NCBI RefSeq assembly: GCF_020184175.1
Contig: NC_065531.1
Coordinates: forward strand, 55,077,213 to 55,141,212
Length of the DNA stretch: 64,000 nucleotides
Source of the DNA: Aphis gossypii
Lineage: Eukaryota; Arthropoda; Insecta; Hemiptera; Aphididae
Reading direction: 5' to 3'
Shown one piece after another: positions 55,501-64,000 of this stretch; the stretch's first letter is position 1; each line of letters begins with the position of its first letter. The translations under genes and the position numbers were made by a program. Below the pieces are notes generated by a model. It saw only the letters and a program-made list of their open reading frames with translations. It had not been told where the DNA came from and did no database searches.

Positions 55501-57868
55501 TTATAAATTGTTGTCTAATATTACGATTGCAATAAATTTCTTTTCAGGCGCGTTCATACTTTATTGAATACTTAATTATTTTTAATGTAAATAAATAAAG
55601 TAAGTTTTCGAAGAGTATATTTAAAACTATAAATCGAGTAGTTATTTTTTGTTTTAATTAATATAGTGCTATAGTTATATTTGTTATGACAATAATACAA
55701 TAACACAGTAATTATTTTATGCTAAATGTCTTCTCTACCATAAGAAATAATGGTGTATTGAAGTACTTTATAAGCACGCTTCAATGTTTTTTTCTCGAAA
55801 GCTGTTTTCATTTAAAATGATTACGACTTTAAACGTTTCAATAGCGTATCAGTTATTAATTGATATCGTTAAAAAAAATCCCGATATTCTCAGTAAAAAA
55901 AAAAATACTATCTAATTTTTATTCTGTAAAGTAAATAGGTTACCATTAAATTTAACAAAGTAGAATGTATAATATTAATCAAGGTTAGTTTTTTTTTGTT
56001 TTCAAAAATGACTTGCTATAAAAAAAAGTTATTCAAGTATATGTTGATTTGAATGACAGAGAAAACTAAATATATATATTATTATGATGTGTTATTTGGA
56101 TTTTTTATAATAGGTAGGTACTCGATTATTTAACCGTAATTAAAACTGTGGTACTTTAAAATTATAAGCAATTTATAATAATAATGGTAATACACCACAA
56201 TACAGGTACATTCTGAGAATAAATCGAATCGTTTACACGTGGTGTATCGTAGGTAGGTTAGTTAATAATTTATAGGCACCTATAATATTGGAATGATTTC
56301 TTTTTTGAAGAAGAAGAAGAAAAGAGAAGGAATCATCTTTTCCCTCAGATATGCCAACAGTAGAAATCTTTTTTCTAAAATAAAGAAAAAACGCATCTTA
56401 TATAAGATATTACCATTTTTTCCTTAAATTACAATCCATTAATATCATGTTTCTACTATCTATACTATAAAATCAAGTCCCGATTTTTTATCACGCATAT
56501 AAATCCACACCGTTCAATGTACCGTCCCCAAAATTTAACACAGAAATATGTTTTTTGTATCTAAACAAACTATTTGGTATAAAAACGAAACATATATCTA
56601 CGTGTTCCTATAGTAATAGTATGTGTATCTTTATATCATTTATTTCAAAAAGGGAACATAATAAGTTACACAAAATAATTTTTGAGTCTTTCCTGTAATT
56701 TCCAATTTCGACGTATATGTATTATATATTATTACTTATAATATATTAAAATAATTGTTTAAGCGTACCTATAGTTAAGCAATCACCCACGACCCACCTC
56801 AGAATGTCCATATACGAGTAGAATTGACGATAAATCAATTATTATTATCGATGTATATGAGATGTGACAACGGTTCAGTGCTTTGAACGGTCCTGCGGGG
56901 TTTGAAGTATAGATCACCGCGTTCTAACTACGAGTGACTTACTTAATTTAGAGACTCAAGTAGTTAAGATGTGTTAAAAGGCATTCAATAATAATAATAA
57001 TAATAACCAATAGAAAAGTAGTATGTAAGTCAGTAGCTCGCTGATTAGCGGTATGATGCGAAGATCCACAAAATGCCCGATGTTGTTGTTTAATGATCAT
57101 TATTATTGTTATTCATTTAACGAAGTTATAATATTATTATATAATATATTTACTGAGTGTAAGTATAATGATATTAATGTGAGACAAAAATTGTATATAA
57201 TATAATTTATAAACACCTTAAATTATTATTATTTTGCGTAGGCGTATAACTGTTTGTCTGTATAAGCCATAAAGTATGTACACTTTATAGCATGTTTTGA
57301 TCGAAATAATTATAAGACAAAGAAACAGCCCCGCAATTTGCAAACTACTATCCACGAGGACAAAGCACGCAGGTGAAAGCAATTTGCAGTATAATATATT
57401 GACATATTATTGTCAATGTTTAAGAAAAATAACACGGGTAAGTAGTACGTACGATTTATTTTTAAGCTATAAAATAAGTTTTAAAATGTATGTTAAGACA
57501 ACAAATATTAGGTTATGATTTCGATTTAGGTGAATAAACTCTATCTCTTTAGTTTTGCCACTGGATTCCTATAATTAATGTGACTATAAAAGTTGAACTA
57601 TAAAACTCACCATTGTAAGCATTGGCATTGAACATTTGTACGGTTTCTGTGTGTCCGGGTATGTTGTCGGATTTCCATAGCACCCGAACAATCTGATAGT
57701 AGGCAACCGACATGAGCAATAGTGGCAGGATGTAAAGCGTGATGGTCTTGGCGATTTGATAGATAGTTTCAGATTCTTGGCTCCAAAGAGCTTCGCACTG
57801 GGTCAGATAAATAGACGGAAACCGTTTTGTCTTTTCAATGGCTTCTAACACCAACAGCTCTGGAATAT
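34362..57868 (-). CDS. Class A neuropeptide GPCR, orexin/allatotropin/trissin-receptor-like, 3' part of gene (4 exons)
   Basis: Join of 57868-57611, 54680-54539, 35948-35836 and 34537-34362 on the minus strand. It is a seven-helix plasma-membrane receptor expected to bind a neuropeptide and signal through G proteins. The four exons join without any frame break (intron phases 1, 2 and 1), giving about 229 residues from extracellular loop 2 to the stop. Visible landmarks are the loop-2 cysteine (TQCEALW), TM5 with a central proline, KARRKAAKML at the base of TM6, CFFP in TM6, HWLCYANSAVNP and NPLIY in TM7, then GKYRNEFKRLF as helix 8. The IPG motif after TM5 and the HW..YANSA.NP block are typical of orexin-type receptors; in insects these are mainly allatotropin and trissin receptors. 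I cannot choose between the two. TM1-TM4 and the start codon are absent and should lie to the right of the window. Confidence 0.93.
34538..35835 (-). other. GPCR intron between TM7 and tail exons
   Basis: 1.3 kb, AT-rich, with GT-AG borders. It holds a small GC-rich pocket at about 34600-34640, including a short inverted pair ACCGT/ACGGT. I saw no coding sequence or recognisable mobile element. Confidence 0.85.
35836..35948 (-). CDS. GPCR exon: extracellular loop 3 and TM7
   Basis: 113 nt (1 + 37 codons + 1). The acceptor is gtttatag and the donor is ATGAGTG|gtaaat. The AG left by the upstream exon plus the first A gives Arg. The exon then encodes FTVGIQQSQATALV (short loop 3) and TM7 with SHWLCYANSAVNP and the NPLIY form of the NPxxY motif, needed for the active state. 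It is separated from the TM6 exon by an 18.6 kb intron. If the downstream intron is retained, the frame runs on for about 18 codons before a stop. Confidence 0.93.
38178..38447. mobile_element. MITE with about 27-bp terminal inverted repeats and TAA target duplication (PIF/Harbinger-like)
   Basis: The left end AGCCGCATTCCCATGACTAG and the reverse-complemented right end AGCTACATTCTCACGACTGA match at 21 of 27 positions including the following GTACTT. TAA flanks both sides (38175-38177 and 38448-38450), the pattern of PIF/Harbinger insertions. A third copy of the terminal motif lies inside at about 38350-38378. An open frame on the minus strand (38055-38330) overlaps it and is not a gene. Confidence 0.65.
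39592..39647. repeat. Imperfect hairpin with a 3-nt loop
   Basis: The arms are centred on GCCT-AAC-AGGC (39613-39623). The pairing continues outward through CGTG/CACG, TCGATT/AATCGA and AGC/GCT with a few mismatches and bulges. Overlapping minus-strand open frames at 39541-39834 run through it. I judge them to be by-products of the repeat. Confidence 0.5.
41345..41361. repeat. Poly(T) run, T17
   Basis: Uninterrupted homopolymer in the large GPCR intron. Confidence 0.9.
44920..44938. repeat. Poly(A) run, A19
   Basis: Homopolymer in the large GPCR intron, with a second shorter A run about 20 nt downstream. Confidence 0.9.
46189..46217. repeat. Perfect 14-bp palindrome
   Basis: ACATAATATGTACA, one central A, then its exact reverse complement TGTACATATTATGT. 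It shares the TGTACAT core with the palindrome at 53304-53330. Confidence 0.8.
46880..47340. promoter_or_regulatory. CpG-rich island without coding sequence, inside the GPCR intron
   Basis: This is the most GC- and CpG-rich stretch in the window, notably at 47040-47230, with NotI-type GCGGCCGC and many CG dinucleotides, surrounded by AT-rich DNA. Stops interrupt the frames on both strands, so a normal exon is unlikely. Candidates are an alternative promoter with noncoding first exon, an enhancer, or a noncoding RNA start. No TATA box is evident. A short hairpin lies at 47270-47308. Confidence 0.4.
47270..47308. repeat. Short hairpin at the edge of the CpG-rich island
   Basis: AAGCACGAA (47270-47278) pairs perfectly with TTCGTGCTT (47300-47308), with an inner CCG/CGG pair. 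At 39 nt it is too short for a usual microRNA precursor. Confidence 0.4.
47600..48285 (+). repeat. Dispersed repeat A, long copy in GPCR intron
   Basis: The counterpart of 20835-21560, with the blocks CATACTGAAACCATAAAATC, GAAATTACTTATTTAAAC, CACCGCTCAAAATCG and TTGAATTCAAATTTAAC followed by GCGACCCACTC. It abuts the right side of the CpG-rich island. Confidence 0.75.
49985..50350. repeat. Large foldback (inverted repeat) element
   Basis: The left arm at about 49985-50101 and the right arm at about 50230-50350 are imperfect reverse complements. The best part pairs ACATGTGTTGTCTC...CGCGTAAC (50049-50085) with GTTACGCG...GAGACAACACACG (50251-50280), and weaker similarity extends outward. The loop is about 130 nt and T-rich. 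No protein is encoded. It is probably a palindromic MITE. Confidence 0.65.
51580..51960 (+). repeat. Dispersed repeat A, shortened copy
   Basis: It starts in the GAAGTTCAAATTTTGAAC block, continues through a region matching GATGAATAACGATATTCATT, and ends at ATATCATTGAATTTCAATTT. It is more diverged, with deletions in the middle. Confidence 0.55.
53304..53330. repeat. Perfect 13-bp palindrome
   Basis: TGTACATTGATAA, one central C, then the exact reverse complement TTATCAATGTACA. It lies in AT-rich intron DNA between the dispersed repeat and the TM6 exon. Confidence 0.8.
54539..54680 (-). CDS. GPCR exon: intracellular loop 3 and TM6
   Basis: 142 nt (2 + 46 codons + 2). The acceptor is tatttcgcag and the donor is TTGAG|gtaaaa. 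It encodes the end of loop 3, with basic G-protein-coupling residues (QIKARRKAAKML), followed by TM6 with FALCFFPVHLMNLL. The CFFP motif replaces the usual CWxP toggle; an aromatic substitution of Trp is normal in this receptor group (orexin receptors have Tyr). The exon is clearly GC-richer than the AT-rich DNA on both sides. An open frame on the opposite strand here is only a shadow. Confidence 0.93.
54681..57610 (-). other. GPCR intron between TM5 and TM6 exons, carrying a Helitron
   Basis: 2.9 kb with GT-AG borders. Its 5' part (in gene direction) contains the Helitron copy at 56459-57383, inserted in sense opposite to the receptor gene. The rest is AT-rich with no coding signal. Confidence 0.85.
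56459..57383 (+). mobile_element. Non-autonomous Helitron, copy 3 (degraded 3' end), inside a GPCR intron
   Basis: The 5' end A|TCTATACTATAAAATCAAG is intact. The 3' end reads GCACGCAGGTGAAAGCAATT, so the terminal CTAG of copy 2 has mutated to CAAT and the exact border is approximate. Internal stretches such as GGAACATAATAAGTTACACA match copy 2 base for base. An open frame at 57297-57518 crosses the end of this element and is not a gene. Confidence 0.85.
57611..57868 (-). CDS. GPCR exon: extracellular loop 2, TM5 and start of intracellular loop 3
   Basis: 258 nt, made of 2 nt completing a codon, 85 codons and 1 trailing nt. The acceptor reads ...ttttacacag and the donor reads AATG|gtgagt. 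The exon begins IPELLVLEAIEKTK, the end of TM4 or start of loop 2. It carries TQCEALW, whose Cys should form the conserved disulfide to TM3, and then the hydrophobic TM5 helix with ILPLLLMSVAYYQ. RVLWKSDNIPGHTE follows; the (L)W...IPG pattern matches the start of loop 3 in orexin-type receptors. The first codon needs one base from an upstream exon that I could not find before base 64000. Confidence 0.93.
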
Positions 57869-58608
57869 CTGTGTAAAAATACCAGATTAAAATTATCACA
57901 ATTTATAATGATATGCATTATAATTTAAAGGTACTTTATATAATATAAGTTTACCTCGTAATATATTATAATTAATAATAAAGTTTAAAATTATTCCGTA
58001 ACAGTATAAAATATTTTTGTAAAAATAAGTATTTTTCCAAAAACAATCTACATTTATTTTTTATTCATTCATATTAAAATATGTAACTGCATAAATTATT
58101 GGATTTATCGGGCTCTATAAAAAACAACAGTTGTCTACATGATAAAATATAATAGTAAAATTTAGATTGTTTTTGTAAATATTCAGTGTTGCATGTTAAT
58201 AAATACTACAGTAATATATAAAAAATCTAATGATATGTTTCTCAAAAATTGCTAGGATAATAAGCGTGATGAGTTAAATAAAATCTCCTTATGCTGAGAG
58301 TATTTACAAACCATGACTAGTGTATTCTTTATTATACATTAACATTTTTTGGTTCGTTCACACGCTGTTTTAAGTACAAGGGACAATTAGTCATTTGGTA
58401 TTCATAAATATACACTTAAGGTGGTTACTGGTTAATGTAAATTTTCAAATATTTACTACATAATATATATATACATTGTGTATCAATTGCTGAAAAACAT
58501 ATATAAACACGTGATATAATTACAAATATAAAAATGATAATTTATATAACAATTTGTTAAACATATTATGTTATGTAATCAGGTGGGCTTCCTAATTATA
58601 ATTGAATC

Positions 58609-58627
58609 AAAAAAAAAAAAAAAAAAA
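58609..58627. repeat. Poly(A) run, A19
   Basis: Homopolymer in the intron upstream of the TM5 exon. Confidence 0.9.
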
Positions 58628-61600
58628 TACAACTATGCACTCCAAATAAAATTAGGTATATATTATAACGTTTTGAAATTGAAAAATTATTTTATTCGCA
58701 TTTGGACTTAAAAGTTTTTCCAATTACAAGGATTGAATACAAATCAATTTAGTACATTATTTGTATTTTTGTGTCTATCTAATATCTGTTAGGTAGTGAA
58801 TATTTTTATAATTTTTAAATATTTTTTTACACTGTTGCGTTTAGGCTATAACTATTGGGCCAATTCAACCTGTATACGTTTATTCTAGTACTTAAATTTA
58901 CTGATACAACAAAGTATCTTAGATATAATATATGTGTATTGATGGTAAAATTAATATTATATTAACAATATCAGAGTAGATTCTCGGAACTTAGAAAGGT
59001 ACTATACACTCAAAAACTAACGTAATTATTATTTCATTATAAATTATATTTGATTAATCATAAGTTTATGCTTTTAACTTAACATTTTGAAAATATTATT
59101 AAGAAATTTATTTAACGAACATACCAGTATATTTTAGGCCATGTATATTATAACTGTACAAGTCACATCACATTATCACGTGTTCAAACGGGAAATTGAA
59201 ATTTAATTTATATAATTTTTTTATTTTATTTTTTTTTCAACACCAATATCAATAATATCATAATTCAATTAATTTAAATTGAAGCGAAGAATTTTTTACC
59301 TATTATAATAATTATCTTATAAATAAAAAATATAAATTATTTTCACTAAATATGTGCATAGATTGTTTTATAATAAAAATATTTAACTTCTAAGTAACTT
59401 TTAAGATATTATGTATTTATAATAAAAGAAATTTGTGCTGTCTTATCGTTTACTCGATATGTGATTTTCATACGTAGACCTTTTGCCTTTATAATATGTT
59501 AAGGTTAACTATTTCAGATTAAGTAGTTTTGTAAATAGTTTTTCTCACTAAATATAATACTTTTTTTTTCAATGAAAAATATTTTTATGTATAATTTGTC
59601 ATGATGGCATCATAATAATATCTATTTACTTATATTTATATAATACAATATGGAATAGTATAATAATGTTTCTTAGGCCTTAAATTATTTATTTATGTAA
59701 TAAACCATAACAATAAATAATAAGAAATAATTTAAGTGTAATTAGATCAAATTGAACATTTTTATGAAATTTTTAAAATTAGTTTATAATGTGTAATAAA
59801 AATAATGAATAATATTATAAAATCCTATATTATAAATTTTATATTACCTATTTATAAATTATTGGGACATGATGGTGAAATAAATTATAAAAATCGTTCA
59901 ACTTTTAGTTAACTTTTTCCATTCAAAAATTGCAAATTATTTTGATTTGAATAAATATACGTTATTATGTTAATATCTAAAATAATTTTACTCAGTAACT
60001 CGCATAAATTACACGTTTAAATGATCTTATAGTTATTATCTTATTATCGTTATATGTTCACCACTAGCGAATATTAATCCATTACCACTGTAAAAATAAT
60101 GAATCAATAATTATGATATGGGAGAAAATACTAAAATAGACATTGAAAAATGTAAAATTTCATTGTTATCACACACACTCACACACATAGTTATAATTAA
60201 ACTGATAAATATTTATGTAGTTTTTTGGGCTATTCAAGGAAATTCGTCGATAGTTTTATTTTGTATACTTCGTTTCATCGGATATTTATGCGTAGTTTTC
60301 TAACTGTATTTTTTTTATTGATTGTCCAAGTATTGTGTGCTCACCCAATTATTTTTTCTGTATTATTCATTTACGAACAAGTTTACAAGATTAAATTACT
60401 TATCTTTACACTATATCGTTGTTACTCGCTTGTTGGTATTATCATTAATACAGCTGTGCAAGTTTTGCCAAACTCTTGTGATTGTTGTGAATAATTATCT
60501 GTAGGTACAGTCGGAACAATTGTAGAATCCTGGTATTTTATTTGAGAACTTACTCTGGGTAAATCAATTATACAAATGACTTACGGGCAACGAGGACACA
60601 TAAAATAGATTTTATTGCGTTATTCGCGTTACCTCGATCTAAAGTTATTTCGTGTTATATATTGTACTCAATTTGGAGATACACGTGCATCAAAATCGTG
60701 GATTATGATTAAACCAAGTATATGCTATGTTTTGAGTATAATAAATATTTATCACAATATTATACCAACATAAAATATACACAAATCGTTCAAACGAATT
60801 TTAACACCATTCAATCATTTTCAACGTAATACATTTAACATAGTATATTATGTAATCGCGTTATTACATGCTGCAGATGGTCTAACAATTAGTTTAAGAT
60901 TTATTATTACACATGGTTCAGAAATTAATATGATAAATATTTATAATTACGCGTCAATAAGCTAGAATAATATTATAAGGACAGGCATGTGTGTTTTTAA
61001 ATCATATCTAACCATTAGGGTAGTAAACCGATCGAAAAACTTTATAATAAATAACACAGCACTATAATATATTATTATGGTACCTCAAATCGTGTAGGTA
61101 TGTTCCATTATTATCAGAAAATTATTCACCAAATTCCTTTAACAATAATAATATCTGAACGACTTAATATATATAATATGATATATCAACCATTATATTA
61201 TGTATTATAATATTACATACCTGTGAACAGATAATACAAATATCCAAACTTGAGGAACAGTTACAATCGAAATAATGTGTTATTGAATATTTATATCATA
61301 TTATGATACGTTGATTACATTAACATTTAAAATATACGTTTTTTCCTAACTATGAAAAGAACCGTCGTATATTTGTTGTAAGTAAATGTAACTTACGTAG
61401 CTAACTGAAAATATAAGAATGAAATACATTAAATCTTGTTGACACCACGATGCTATCAATCCAAAAATTCAGCCATTGAATTTGCACTCATTTGATTATG
61501 AAATTATGAAATTATTAATTATGTCGTATGAGATTATAAATGAAATATGATAAAGACAAACAAAATATTGATTAAATCAAATTAATTGTGTAAACATTTT

Positions 61601-62059
61601 AAACTTGATTAATTCACATATCATTTTACCATTGTTATCACTAATAAATAATAATTACGATATCTGCTATACCTACTTTCTTCTTTATTATCTTTTTAGA
61701 TGGCACTAAAATAAAAGCTGAAAGTATATCTACTTTATATTTTTGACTACCTTCTTTAGTGTTAAATTATTGATTTTTTTCTTTTATTAAATTTAAACTT
61801 TTTAAACAATAAAATACGTGTATAATATCTAAGGCGAATGTAAAAATAAAATAAAAATATATTAAAATAATAATATATTCCAAAAACGAAAGAAGTTATT
61901 TTTGTCGTATTCGTGGTCTGCTACCGTCACAAAATTACGTAGTAGATTCACTTATCGTATCTATATATATAACTCAAATTAAATTAAAAAAAATTGATTT
62001 TTATAAGAAAGTACTTATTGTATATGTATTTATTTATACTTAATACATAAAAAAAGTTA

Positions 62060-62640
62060 GTCACTGAGAATATTGAATAGTAGGTGCCAAGTGGGTCACT
62101 GTAATAGATGTGTTAATTTGAATTCATTAACATCATAGTATACGTAAAATAATTCTATAATAATCAGATCAATTTATCAAACTAGTATACTACTAAGTAC
62201 ATTTCATGATATATTTTTGATATTGTTATTAAACTAATTTATTTTACTATTAGTATTACGGTAGGTTGTTTTCGTTTAATTATTGACGTAAACATTGTAT
62301 TTATTATACTATTAATATTAGATAATAATAAATATAATTTATACCGCAATTACATTACCTATTATTATTAACTTTTGAGTTAATAACACCTTACTGTAAA
62401 ACACTGTAAATAGGTCCATACTATAAACAAGTAATATCTAAAAATTAATTTACATATTTTAAAAATGTCATGGCATAGGGTAAAATTTATAATATATCTA
62501 CGTAAAAGTTATATGTTCTCACTCTCTACGAATAAAGATTTTAAGTTATAACAACATAATGAAAATCGTTATTCATTTAAATAAGTATTCGTCTAAATTT
62601 GAACTTTAAATATCTATAAACAATAATTATTTTTTATATA
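62060..62640 (-). repeat. Dispersed repeat A, reverse copy
   Basis: The reverse complement shows TTCAAATTT, ACTTATTTAAATGAATAACG, TTTTACAGTAAGGTGTTATT, AACCTACCGTAATAC, ATATATCATGAAA and GTGACCCACTTGGCACCTA in the family order. It is the copy that best preserves the 3' GTGACCCAC..GCACCTA end. Confidence 0.7.
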
Positions 62641-64000
62641 TTAAAGTTTTTAGTTTAAGTATAAATAACTTCCTAAGAAGAATATTGTATTGCATTTTCA
62701 GACCTCAGTTTAATCTTTAAAAAGTTTGTGGATGATATTCATTTTTGAATTACAATAAAATAAAGAAACCAAAAAAATGATAAAAATCTGGTTTAGCGTA
62801 AAATTTCAGTTTTCCCCTAATTTTTGTTTTTGTTTAATGTTAATTATGAAAAATACTAGAAGTTTCGATTATTGATCTCCCCAAAAATCAACTAAGAATT
62901 AACTAGATCTAATTTTTCTACCAGAAACATCCCCTAAGTTGAAAATTAAATTATTTTTACTTTACCAAAGCGCAATAAAAGGAACATAACAATAAAATCA
63001 ATACATTCGTCACTATTTGCTTAGAATCTAAATTTACTACGATTTACGAATTTAATATACGTGTAGGATTGTAGACATTAAGTACAAATATAAGTATTTA
63101 GATATTTAATATAACTTTGTAGATCAATTTCCCTTGCTTATAATTGCGTAATTTCTGGTGATCATATAAGAATGACCTGTTTATCGAAAAGATCTCGAGA
63201 AACACCTGTCAATTATAAACTATTTATGATTACGTATTTCAATTCAATATTCTAATTTTGTTATTAATACAATACAAAATTAAACCATGACTGGAGAACA
63301 TATTCAATGGTAGCTTATTTTTAATATTAAAAATTAAAACAATTAATATAAAAAAAATACGTAGGTACGTTATTAGTACGTGAATATTTAAATTTAAATT
63401 TCTTAATGTACAATTATTCTTTAGTCAAAAACATTTAATTTATTTCAAATCAATTAAAATAGATTGAGAATATGCCCATACAGTACATAGATGTGTATTG
63501 ACAGGCATTTGGTTATTTAAAATATACATTTTAATTTAATAAGTAGGTAAAATATTAACGGCGTTAAGTGGATCTTTTAAAATCAAAATCCTGGTTAAAT
63601 AAGGTACTTCGCAAAAATGTCCTTTTGTTAAGTAATGTAAGTTGATTTTTGTGGGTATACAATTTATAGTGCATTAAGATTACAATAATGTAATATTACA
63701 TTTTTTGAATACTTATACGTTAAATATTCAGTATTCCATTAAATGTTATTATAAATGAATGGAAGATGTATATCATTATTATTACTTCTAAATATTAATT
63801 TAAAATAGTAAATTAAAATGTGACAACAAGGTATTTGTGATGGTGTATCGTAAATTTTAACATCTAAGTCGCATATTATTATCACATTGGGTATAATATC
63901 CCCCAGAATAATATAATAGTTATAATAGTAAATTATTCAGTGCTTATGAAATTACACAGTGTTGTAGTCTGTCTGTATTTACATCCTATCATAAAAATAA

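Larger units (their letters stand above)
57869..64000 (-). other. Upstream GPCR intron (partial), no exon found
   Basis: The receptor needs an upstream exon ending in phase 1 that carries TM1-TM4 (or part of them). I looked on the minus strand for a DRY-type motif and for a TM4 tryptophan context and found nothing convincing up to base 64000. A reverse copy of the dispersed repeat (62060-62640) and an A19 run (58609-58627) are present. Other open frames here, such as those around 60118-60504, have amino-acid compositions expected from AT-rich noncoding DNA. Confidence 0.6.

Noticed and set aside
57297..57518. 73-codon plus-strand frame
   Set aside because: Overlaps the end of Helitron copy 3. 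No motif.
60586..60663. Minus-strand frame RGNANNAIKSILCVLVA ending at a gtaagt donor in phase 1, considered as the missing TM4 exon
   Set aside because: The phase fits the TM5 exon, but TM4 would be about four residues short and lack the conserved Trp. No DRY-type motif precedes it.

Overview
The window looks like nuclear DNA of a hemipteran insect, most probably an aphid. The reasons are strong AT-richness, long introns with GT-AG sites, many TAGGTA/TACCTA words, Helitron and MITE relics, and a dispersed repeat that I associate from memory with aphid genomes. There are no operons, ribosome binding sites, tRNA or rRNA genes, CRISPR arrays or other prokaryotic features. The species cannot be fixed from the sequence alone.

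One gene is certain. It is the 3' half of a rhodopsin-class (class A) neuropeptide GPCR on the minus strand. Four coding exons join in perfect phase: 57868-57611, 54680-54539, 35948-35836 and 34537-34362. Together they encode about 229 residues: extracellular loop 2 with its cysteine, TM5, the third intracellular loop, TM6 with a CFFP motif, TM7 with NPLIY, helix 8, a short cytoplasmic tail and a stop codon. The sequence resembles the orexin/allatotropin/trissin receptor group. Exons for the N-terminus and TM1-TM4 were not found and should lie beyond base 64000. The introns are 1.3 kb, 18.6 kb and 2.9 kb.

Bases 1 to about 34000 lie downstream of the receptor. No gene there is certain. There are weak candidates only: a possible first exon with a signal peptide at 7115-7159 (+), which could be phase-compatible with pieces at 10194-10236 and 14447-14535, and short coding-like segments near 9.0, 29.8, 31.6 and 32.8 kb.

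Mobile DNA explains much of the rest. Three non-autonomous Helitrons of one family lie at 12414-13402 (-), 27755-28771 (+) and 56459-57383 (+). A hAT-like MITE with near-perfect 8-bp target duplications is at 24549-24862. A MITE with TAA target duplications is at 38178-38447. Foldback elements lie near 20.2, 39.6 and 50.1 kb. At least six copies of an unclassified dispersed repeat are present. A CpG-rich, ORF-poor island at about 46.88-47.34 kb, inside the largest receptor intron, is the most unusual unexplained feature. I found no previously undescribed system that I can defend; the candidates are listed with low scores.
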